From: an uncultured Campylobacter sp.
GTDB taxonomy: Bacteria > Campylobacterota > Campylobacteria > Campylobacterales > Campylobacteraceae
NCBI RefSeq assembly: GCF_937949835.1
Contig: NZ_CALEDC010000353.1
Coordinates: forward strand, 1 to 5,875
Direction: 5' to 3'
Length of the DNA stretch: 5,875 nt
In this document: in pieces, positions 1 to 5,168 of the stretch
Layout of the letters: each line of letters opens with the position of its first letter
Numbering within the stretch: the stretch's first letter is position 1
Program-made: the position numbers and the translations under genes
The notes under the pieces: generated by a model
The model's database searches: none
Seen by the model: only the letters and a program-made list of their open reading frames with translations
What the model was told of the DNA's origin: nothing

Positions 1-829
1 CAGCGATTTGCGCGGCGGCGAATACGTTAGCACCGCTTGAGATACCCACGAGCAGACCCTCTTTTTGTGCCAGCTGTCTAGCTGCCGCAAACGCATCGTC
101 GTTCTCAACGCTCAAAAAGCCGTCGATGACGCTTCTATCAAGATTATCAGGGATAAAATTTGCACCAATGCCCTGAATTTTATGCCCACCCGCACTGCCG
201 CACGTAAGAAGCGGCGAGCTAGCAGGCTCCACGCCGTAGGCTTTTAGGTTTGGATTTTTAGATTTTAAAAATTTCGCCGTGCCGCTAAGCGTGCCACCTG
301 TGCCAAATCCCGCGACTAAAATATCTACCTTACTGCCGCTTTGCTCCCAAATTTCAGGTCCAGTGCTTTGAAAATGCGCTTTTGGATTGCTCGGGTTATC
401 AAATTGGCTCGGGATAAAGCTATTTGGGGTGCTCGCAGCCAGCTCATTTGCCCTATCTACCGCGCCTTTCATTCCGAATTTCGGATCGGTCAGCTCGATT
501 TTAGCCCCGAATGCGGCTATGAGCTTTTGGCGCTCGATACTCATCGAGCTTGGCATCGTTAGAATGAGCTTCATACCGAGCTTTGCTGCGATCATCGCAA
601 GCCCCACACCCGTGTTTCCGCTGGTAGGCTCTATCAAAACGCTATTTTTATCGATTTTGCCTGAGCTTAGCGCGTCTTTGACGATCTGCCATGCGATGCG
701 ATCCTTGACCGAGTGGCTTGGATTTAAAAATTCCGCCTTGGCTAGGATGAGGGCATTTTTGCCAAACGTATTGATTCTAACTAACGGAGTATTGCCGATG
801 AGCTCCGTAACATCGTTTGCTATTTTCAT
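1..829 (-). CDS. cysK: Cysteine synthase A (O-acetylserine sulfhydrylase), 3' end cut by window
   Basis: PLP enzyme joining sulfide and O-acetylserine to make cysteine and acetate in the cytosol. I translated 276 residues from the ATG at 829; the family is usually 300-310 long, so roughly 30 C-terminal residues lie outside the window. Seen in order: ELIGNTPLVR near residues 9-18; NPSHSVKDR with the PLP lysine at K42; the substrate loop PTSGNTG at 68-74; QFDNPSNP around Q142; STGPEIW; the phosphate-binding GTGGT at 176-180; HKIQGIGA at 216-223; and GISSGAN near the edge. Numbering of K42, T69-S70-N72-T73 and Q142 fits well-studied CysK enzymes. An AAAGGA ribosome binding site (835-840) sits 5 bases before the ATG and overlaps the stop of the regulator gene. 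It is the third gene of the metY-rrf2-cysK operon. CysM is less likely given the GPEIW and HKIQGIGA signatures. Confidence 0.96.
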   Translation of the reverse strand, partial: MKIANDVTELIGNTPLVRINTFGKNALILAKAEFLNPSHSVKDRIAWQIVKDALSSGKIDKNSVLIEPTSGNTGVGLAMIAAKLGMKLILTMPSSMSIERQKLIAAFGAKIELTDPKFGMKGAVDRANELAASTPNSFIPSQFDNPSNPKAHFQSTGPEIWEQSGSKVDILVAGFGTGGTLSGTAKFLKSKNPNLKAYGVEPASSPLLTCGSAGGHKIQGIGANFIPDNLDRSVIDGFLSVENDDAFAAARQLAQKEGLLVGISSGANVFAAAQIA

Positions 830-838
830 ATTTTTCCT

Positions 839-1252
839 TTAAATGCTGAAATTTAAATACTGGACGCTTCGCGCCATCATCTCCTCGTAGCTGCTTAGAG
901 GCTCGTTAAATATCTCTGCCAGCTTGACGTCAAATTTTTCAAAAAGCGCCCGCAGTCCGGGATCGCTCATCTGAATGCTAGTCATCCGCAGATCCTTTTC
1001 AAGAGCGGTAAAAATTTCACCGAAAGAAATCTCGCTAGCATCTCTGGCTAGGTGATAACCGCCGTTTTTACCTTTGATGCTACACACCAGCTTTTCGTTT
1101 CTAAGGGTATTTAGAATTTGTTCCAAATAATTCTTAGAAACTCCCGTACGCTCGGCGATCTCTTTTATACTTATCGGCGCTACTTCGCTAGCTTTGGCGA
1201 TCTGCAAAATCGCAGCCAGCCCATAAACGCCCTTTGTGCTTAAAAGTGCCAT
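839..1252 (-). CDS. Rrf2-family transcriptional regulator, CymR-like, with a CysK-docking-type C-terminus
   Basis: A 137-residue winged-helix repressor of the Rrf2 family. Seen: the typical start LSTKGVYGLAAI (4-15), a helix-turn-helix around 28-50 (IKEIAERTGVSKNYLEQIL), and a wing with KGKNGGYHLAR (60-70) followed by ISFGEIFTALE. The only cysteine is C57 in the DNA-binding domain, so the three-cysteine cluster of IscR and NsrR around residues 90-110 is absent. That argues for a CymR-like regulator, the group that controls cysteine metabolism in Firmicutes together with CysK. The last residues are LNFSI, close to the MNLNI tail of Haemophilus serine acetyltransferase. The ATG overlaps the metY stop by one base (TAATG) and has only a weak GAGG 10 bases upstream, so translation is probably coupled to metY. 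Family assignment is firm; the effector and targets are inferred from the operon. Confidence 0.93.
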   Translation of the reverse strand: MALLSTKGVYGLAAILQIAKASEVAPISIKEIAERTGVSKNYLEQILNTLRNEKLVCSIKGKNGGYHLARDASEISFGEIFTALEKDLRMTSIQMSDPGLRALFEKFDVKLAEIFNEPLSSYEEMMARSVQYLNFSI

Positions 1253-2523
1253 TATTTCAGTGCCTCACTAAGATCAGAAATCAAATCATTCGCGTCCTCT
1301 ATACCCACGCTTAGGCGGATTAAGCTCGCAGGTACGCCAGCGCGGTTTAGCTGCTCCTCGTTTAGCTGCGAATGCGTCGTGCTCGCAGGATGAGTAATGA
1401 TCGACTTCGTATCGCCGATATTTGCTACGACAGAGAAAATTTTAACCTTACTAACCGCCTTTAGCGCTGTTTCTTCGCTATCTACGATGAAGCTCATCAG
1501 ACTGCTTGCATAGCCGTTTTTAAATTTCGCTTTGATCGCGGCATTAAATGGCGAGCTTGCAAGCCCCGGATAATTGACCTGCTTTACCTTCGGATGATTT
1601 TGTAAAAATTCTGCTATCTTTAATGCGTTTTGCGAGTGTTTTTGCATGCGAAGCGGCAGTGTTTCAAGCCCCTGGATGAGCTGAAACGCGTTAAACGGCG
1701 ATAGCGTCGCACCAATATCGCGAAGCAGGGACAAGCGAATCCTAAGCGTATAAATATCAAAATTATCTACTAAATCCGCATAAACTAAGCCGTGATAGCT
1801 CTCATCAGGCTCGTTGAAATGTGCGTAACGCGGATTGCCTTTGAGTTTGGAATTTAATCCTTTGCCCGAAACGATCGCGCCTGCGATGCTAAGCCCCTGC
1901 CCGCTTATGTATTTGCTAGCGCTGTGGATTACGACATCGGCGCCGTCATCAAGCGGATTGTAAAGCGCAGGGCTTGGGATCGTGTTATCCGCAATCGTTA
2001 CTACGCCGTGCTTATTTGCGATTGTAGCGATTTTAGCGGTATTTGCAACCGAAATTTGAGGATTTGAAAGCGTCTCAAAAAAGATCGCTCTAGTCTTATC
2101 GTTGATTAAACCTTCCAAATTATCCGCAGTTTCGGAGTCAAAAATCCTAGCCTCGATGCCGAAACGCTTGATCGTGTGCGCCAAAAGCGTGGTCGCGCCA
2201 CCGTAAATTTTCTCGGCGATGATGATATTTTCGCCCGCTGCGGCTAAATTTGCCACCGCAAAAAATATTGCCGCCTGCCCGCTAGAGACCGCGATTGCGG
2301 CTTTGCCGTTTTCCAGCGCCGCAAGTCGCGCCTCAAAAACATCAGTAGTAGGATTTGTCAAACGCCCATAAATTGGTCCTAGATCACGCAGCGCGAAGCG
2401 ATCGGCAGCCTTTTTGCTAGAACCGAAGTTAAACGCGGTGCTTTGATAAATGGGAACTGCCATCGTGCCGTAGCCTGCGACGGAGTCGTAACCAAAATGA
2501 GTTGCGAGGGTTTCTTTTTGCAT
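1252..2523 (-). CDS. metY: O-acetylhomoserine sulfhydrylase (O-acetylhomoserine aminocarboxypropyltransferase)
   Basis: A 423-residue cytosolic enzyme of the Cys/Met-metabolism PLP family. Members of the MetY group convert O-acetylhomoserine and sulfide to homocysteine, the direct sulfhydrylation route to methionine. Seen: IYQSTAFNFGS (25-35), YGRLTNPT (52-59) that contacts cofactor phosphate from the neighbouring subunit, SSGQAA (80-85), IADNT with D179 facing the pyridine nitrogen, SASKYISGQG with the PLP lysine at K204, and RLSVGIED with R403 for the substrate carboxylate. The length matches MetY (about 420-430) rather than MetB or MetC (about 380-400), as do the long segments around 220-265. 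The start is supported by AAAGGA (2529-2534) 5 bases before the ATG. It is the first gene of the operon. A cystathionine gamma-synthase role cannot be fully excluded from sequence alone. Confidence 0.93.
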   Translation of the reverse strand: MQKETLATHFGYDSVAGYGTMAVPIYQSTAFNFGSSKKAADRFALRDLGPIYGRLTNPTTDVFEARLAALENGKAAIAVSSGQAAIFFAVANLAAAGENIIIAEKIYGGATTLLAHTIKRFGIEARIFDSETADNLEGLINDKTRAIFFETLSNPQISVANTAKIATIANKHGVVTIADNTIPSPALYNPLDDGADVVIHSASKYISGQGLSIAGAIVSGKGLNSKLKGNPRYAHFNEPDESYHGLVYADLVDNFDIYTLRIRLSLLRDIGATLSPFNAFQLIQGLETLPLRMQKHSQNALKIAEFLQNHPKVKQVNYPGLASSPFNAAIKAKFKNGYASSLMSFIVDSEETALKAVSKVKIFSVVANIGDTKSIITHPASTTHSQLNEEQLNRAGVPASLIRLSVGIEDANDLISDLSEALK

Positions 2524-2528
2524 TTTTG

Positions 2529-2534
2529 TCCTTT
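2529..2534 (-). promoter_or_regulatory. metY ribosome binding site
   Basis: AAAGGA on the minus strand, 5 bases ahead of the metY ATG. The same hexamer at the same spacing precedes cysK, which supports both starts. Confidence 0.8.
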
Positions 2535-2550
2535 GTAAAAAATTTGGCGA

Positions 2551-2579
2551 ATAATAGCGAAATTTTACAATAAAGTCAA
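2551..2579 (-). promoter_or_regulatory. Sigma-70-type promoter of the metY-rrf2-cysK operon
   Basis: On the minus strand TTGACT (2579-2574) and TATTAT (2556-2551) are separated by 17 bases, a near-consensus arrangement. The expected start of transcription near 2544 gives a leader of about 20 bases. A recognisable -35 is notable because campylobacter promoters usually have only a clear -10. The ten bases 2583-2574, ATACTTGACT, overlap the -35 and match the left half of the IscR type 1 operator (ATASYYGACT); the right half is not conserved. This is a plausible but unproven place for the Rrf2 regulator to bind. Confidence 0.65.
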
Positions 2580-2682
2580 GTATTTTTATATGATTTTAAA
2601 ATGCCTATAATACGGGATTTATAGAAAAAATATTATTAAAATATAGTTTTACAATATGCGTAATTTTGCCACAATTTCGAAT

Positions 2683-2693
2683 TTTGCTATAAT
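2683..2693 (+). promoter_or_regulatory. Extended -10 promoter for the small protein-HAD gene pair
   Basis: TTTGCTATAAT ends 24 bases before the ATG at 2718. The identical 11 bases occur ahead of the gene at 4923. No -35 hexamer is evident, as is usual in campylobacters. A second TATAAT at 2606-2611 could be an alternative or relic -10. The AT-rich gap 2524-2717 is thus a divergent promoter region serving both strands. Confidence 0.7.
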
Positions 2694-2717
2694 GCGCGCT
2701 TTAATTAAGGAAAGATC

Positions 2718-3074
2718 ATGCAAATCAGAGAAAAAGATGAGCGCGTTAAATATATCCGCGCGCTAGAACGCTTCGTAAAATCCGCCGTAGCGCTGCTAAA
2801 GCGCGAGGATTTCGACGCAGAGCTTTTTGCGAAGCGAATAGCTAAAAACTACGAAATTTTATCTAAAGCGGCCGCTACGAATCTCGATAGCCCCTACACC
2901 AAGGCGCTTGAAAGCTTTGCCAAAAACGTCCTTGATGCTAGCGAGGCAGGGCAGATCAGCGATGCTGCGTTTAGATCAGCGCTACAGCATGAAGCAAACG
3001 CTTTGCAAAAGCTCAAAAATAATAAGAGTTACAAAAAAGACAAGCACAAAATCGATTTTTTAAAGGATTATTAG
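2718..3074 (+). CDS. Conserved-looking hypothetical protein, 118 residues, helical and charged
   Basis: I do not recognise a named family. The protein has no signal peptide or membrane segment and should be cytosolic. It is rich in Lys, Glu, Ala and Leu with hydrophobic residues in helical spacing (for example KYIRALERFVKSAVALLKRE near residues 11-30), then a second helical stretch from about 60 to 98. It ends in a basic tail (KNNKSYKKDKHK, about 100-111). The start is well supported: AAGGAAA (2707-2713) lies 4 bases before the ATG and TTTGCTATAAT lies upstream. Its stop codon directly abuts the ATG of the HAD gene, so the two are almost certainly co-transcribed and perhaps functionally linked. 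Length, ribosome binding site, codon use and operon position make it a real gene; the function is unknown. Confidence 0.82.
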   Translation: MQIREKDERVKYIRALERFVKSAVALLKREDFDAELFAKRIAKNYEILSKAAATNLDSPYTKALESFAKNVLDASEAGQISDAAFRSALQHEANALQKLKNNKSYKKDKHKIDFLKDY

Positions 3075-3989
3075 ATGAAAACCGTGATTTTTGATATGGA
3101 TGGCACGCTGCTTGACTCCTCGCGCGCGATCGAAATCAGCGTCAATAACACTCGCCGCGAGCTCTACGGACTAGCGCCTCTACAAAAGAATTTCATCGTC
3201 CACACCATCAACGATCCAAGCAAAAACGCCTTTTTAGAATTTTACGGCAAAACCGAAGCGAGCGCCGAAGAGCTTGCTTTTTTCGAGAAAGAATTCGTAA
3301 GCAATTACCGCGATTTTGCCGTGCTTTACGAGGGTATCGAGGATCTTTTGCACTCGTGCAAAAAAGCAGGATTTTTTCTCGCAGTCGCCTCCAATGCGCC
3401 TTCCTATACCCTAAGCGCGATCTTAGAAAAAACGGGCGTGCGCAGGCTATTTGATCTGGTCGTAGGCGTGAACGAGCAGATGCCATCAAAACCCAACCCT
3501 GCGATGCTGCTACACGTAATTGCATGCTCGCCGCACAAAAACGCGATTTTTTTGGGCGACAGCAAAAAAGATGAACTAGCTGCACTCCGTGGCGCGGAAT
3601 TTTTACAAAATTTAGAATTTCAAGGCGGCAATAACGGCGAGAGCTTAAATGCTAGCCGCGATACGAGTAGAGAGAATTTCAGCGCTAGCAGCGAGGGCTT
3701 AAGCTCTTGCGGCGAAAATCTTAACGCGGATGAAAAATTCCGCCCTAACGACACAGGTGCTGACGGGGCGGCAACGCTAAGCTTTAAAGGCGCCAAAATT
3801 TCCGCAAAAGCAGAAGCGACGGAAAGTGCACAAGCTGCGGCAGTACGATGCTTTCAAGCAAATTTGGCAGATCTAAGAGGCGCAAAACTTGAGTATTTGC
3901 AGGTATGCTGGGGGTTTGGCGAGCCTAGTGAACTAAGCCGCAATGCCCTAAGCATCGCACAAGCGCGCGAAATCATCAGCGGAATTTAA
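3075..3989 (+). CDS. HAD-superfamily hydrolase (phosphoglycolate phosphatase-like) with a long internal insert
   Basis: A 304-residue cytosolic phosphatase-type HAD protein. Motif I is FDMDGTLLD with nucleophile D7 and acid/base D9; motif II is AVASNAP with S106; motif III is K139 in PSKPNP; motif IV is FLGDSKKDE with D162 and D166. A helical cap fits residues 15-90 (subclass I, as in Gph/PGP enzymes). The usual final strand, YLQVCWGFGEP, comes only at 274-284. Between motif IV and this strand there are about 96 extra residues (175-270), hydrophilic and rich in Ser, Asn, Glu and Ala. Without them the protein would be about 208 residues, the normal size. The frame stays open and all catalytic residues are present, so the enzyme may still work. 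AAAGGA at 3062-3067 serves the ATG at 3075. The substrate cannot be told from sequence; phosphoglycolate is only one option. Confidence 0.88.
   Translation: MKTVIFDMDGTLLDSSRAIEISVNNTRRELYGLAPLQKNFIVHTINDPSKNAFLEFYGKTEASAEELAFFEKEFVSNYRDFAVLYEGIEDLLHSCKKAGFFLAVASNAPSYTLSAILEKTGVRRLFDLVVGVNEQMPSKPNPAMLLHVIACSPHKNAIFLGDSKKDELAALRGAEFLQNLEFQGGNNGESLNASRDTSRENFSASSEGLSSCGENLNADEKFRPNDTGADGAATLSFKGAKISAKAEATESAQAAAVRCFQANLADLRGAKLEYLQVCWGFGEPSELSRNALSIAQAREIISGI
3639..3731 (+). repeat. Degenerate hexapeptide repeat inside the HAD insert
   Basis: Residues 189-219 of the HAD protein contain ESLNAS, ENFSAS, EGLSSC and ENLNAD, starting at residues 189, 200, 207 and 214: a loose pattern of Glu, any, Leu/Phe, Asn/Ser, Ala/Ser, Ser. 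In the DNA, three related words of the form GCGARRRYCTTAA occur near 3637, 3690 and 3712. The repeats are divergent and were found by eye. Confidence 0.45.
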
Positions 3990-4041
3990 AGCAGCCTGGC
4001 TTTTTAGGCAGAGCTAATTAGAAATCTAGTATGCAGCTGAG

Positions 4042-4069
4042 TAAAATCGCGTTTTAGGCTCTTAAAACG
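4042..4069. other. Overlapping alternative hairpins downstream of the HAD gene
   Basis: CGTTTTA (4050-4056) can pair with TAAAACG (4063-4069) around a 6-base loop. The same TTTTA can instead pair with TAAAA at 4042-4046 around TCGCG, so the two forms exclude each other. It lies about 50-80 bases past the HAD stop. No T-run follows, so a classical terminator is not supported. Confidence 0.35.
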
Positions 4070-4332
4070 GAGCAAATTCCATCCTCGCACTCAACGCAAG
4101 CGAAATTAAAATTTGAAAATAATCCTTGCGCAGAAAATTCCGCCAGCACAAAAACCGGGATCTCATCTGCGCGAGTGGAATTTAAAATTTTAAAAGTAGC
4201 TCTTGTGGTGCGCGATTTTATCTGCGTGAAAAATGAAATTCTATCTGTAAAAGGTGGTAGAATTTTAAAAATTTAAAGATGCCTTCTCGCGGATTAATTT
4301 AAAATTTGCCTCGAAAACCAGACTTAAAATTT

Positions 4333-4356
4333 AATGCTAAACGCGATTTTAGCATT
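4333..4356. other. Perfect 9-bp inverted repeat
   Basis: AATGCTAAA (4333-4341) and TTTAGCATT (4348-4356) are exact reverse complements around the loop CGCGAT. There is no run of T on either strand directly after it, so it is not an obvious intrinsic terminator. It may be a repeat-associated hairpin or a protein-binding palindrome. Confidence 0.5.
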
Positions 4357-4889
4357 CTACTGCGTCCATGGAGTTTCAAATTCTCGCAAAGCAGCGGTAT
4401 TTTAAAATTTTAAGAAGCCTGATGCGTGTTGCGCGCGCGAGTAGATTTTGCATAAGTAGAATTTATCCGCCGTGCAGAAATCAAAATTTACCGCACAAGC
4501 AAAGCTAAAATCCTCTCCGCCTACGCAAAATTCAAGAATTTTGGCGCTCAAGCAAAGCGAAATTCTATCCACTCACGCGAAATCTAAAATTTTACTCGCG
4601 CCACAAAATTTTAAAATTTCCGTAAAAATCAAGCTGTTTATCTGTAAATTTAAAATTCCGCCTTCTGCAAAGCTTCGCGTTTAATCCGCCACGCGACCAA
4701 GATTAAATTTTTAAATTCCGCTCGCTCTGCCTATCTCGCAAACAAGTAAAATTTTAAAATTTATAGATTCAAAGCCCAAAATCCCGCGCTTAAGCTTAAA
4801 ATTTACCGCACGCGAGCGCAAAATTTGCGAATCCGCTTTAGTTAAAACCCCGATAGTTTGCCGCGCCCTAACCTAAATTAAATTTTACA

Positions 4890-4900
4890 TTTGCTATAAT
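4890..4900 (+). promoter_or_regulatory. Extended -10 promoter for the DUF2018-prenyl synthase operon
   Basis: TTTGCTATAAT, identical to the element at 2683-2693, ends 22 bases before the ATG at 4923. It is followed by a strong AAGGAAGG ribosome binding site (4913-4920 region). Transcription should start near 4907. Confidence 0.72.
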
Positions 4901-4922
4901 CACGAAATTTTAAGGAAGGTAA

Positions 4923-5168
4923 ATGGATATTTTTGAAGGCAGCCCAAGAGAGAAATTTTTTGAAATTTTATCCGCTGCAAGCCCTACTTTAGTGCAAAAC
5001 GAAATCGAAGAAGCTCTAATCCGCCTCATCGCCTGTGAGCGGCTCTGCGAAACGCGCGGCATTAGCGAGCGCGAGATCGAAAGCTTCATCGCACAGCAGG
5101 ATCTACAAGACGAGCTAAACGACAAATTTTTGCAAATGAGCGGAAATATCCTAAGCAACAACGAATAA
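4923..5168 (+). CDS. HP0242-like small protein (DUF2018 family)
   Basis: An 81-residue cytosolic, all-helical protein. Its start (DIFEGSPREKF, residues 2-12) and end (NILSNNE, 75-81) match, as I recall them, the ends of Helicobacter pylori HP0242 (IFEGNPLDK and NILSGNE). HP0242 is the DUF2018 protein known to form an intertwined, knotted homodimer; its cellular role is not known. The middle (about 20-70) is helical and acidic with EEALIRLIACERLCE and REIESFIAQQDLQDELNDK. The start is fixed by a strong AAGGAAGG just upstream and an extended -10 promoter. The stop overlaps the next ATG by one base (TAATG), coupling it to the polyprenyl synthase. In H. pylori the HP0242 and prenyl synthase (HP0240) genes are also near neighbours, which supports the assignment. 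Confidence 0.85.
   Translation: MDIFEGSPREKFFEILSAASPTLVQNEIEEALIRLIACERLCETRGISEREIESFIAQQDLQDELNDKFLQMSGNILSNNE

Larger units (their letters stand above)
3990..4889. repeat. Gene-free region filled with degenerate AT-core/GC-block repeats
   Basis: No convincing gene or RNA lies here. Palindromic cores of the type AATTTTAAAATTT recur near 4103, 4179, 4261, 4294, 4324, 4399, 4605, 4646, 4703, 4748 and 4874, separated by GC-rich blocks such as CCGCACGCGAGCGC. Several longer words repeat: AAAATTTACCGCAC exactly at 4483-4496 and 4798-4811; CAAGCAAAGC exactly at 4496-4505 and 4549-4558, with similar sequence following each copy for another 35 bases or so; GAAATTCTATC near 4236 and 4559; and CGCGATTTTA near 4212 and 4343. 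Spacing is irregular, mostly 40-80 bases. It reads like a decayed minisatellite or dispersed intergenic repeat. The family and boundaries are judged by eye. Confidence 0.55.

Noticed and set aside
65..842. Plus-strand open frames at 65-247, 341-562 and 387-842
   Set aside because: They lie opposite cysK, whose minus-strand translation shows every expected motif; they have no ribosome binding sites or recognisable family features.
3208..3585. Minus-strand open frame of 125 codons
   Set aside because: It lies inside the HAD gene on the opposite strand, is Arg/Cys rich in the manner of shadow frames, and covers conserved HAD motifs on the other strand.
3075..3989. Frameshift or pseudogene in the HAD gene because of the abnormal middle
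   Set aside because: The frame is open throughout and the canonical final strand resumes in the same frame after the insert, with all catalytic residues kept.
3991..4010. Possible terminator after the HAD gene (GCCT, loop, AGGC)
   Set aside because: The stem has only 4 bp, with the T-run in the loop rather than after the stem, so it is too weak to call.
4472..4684. 70-codon plus-strand frame with a GTG start
   Set aside because: No ribosome binding site or promoter precedes it, its composition (Lys, Ser, Ile) simply reflects the AT-rich repeats, and it lies wholly in the repeat block.
4080..4890. CRISPR array
   Set aside because: Repeats are degenerate and irregularly spaced, with no constant repeat of 24-40 bases, no uniform spacers and no cas genes.
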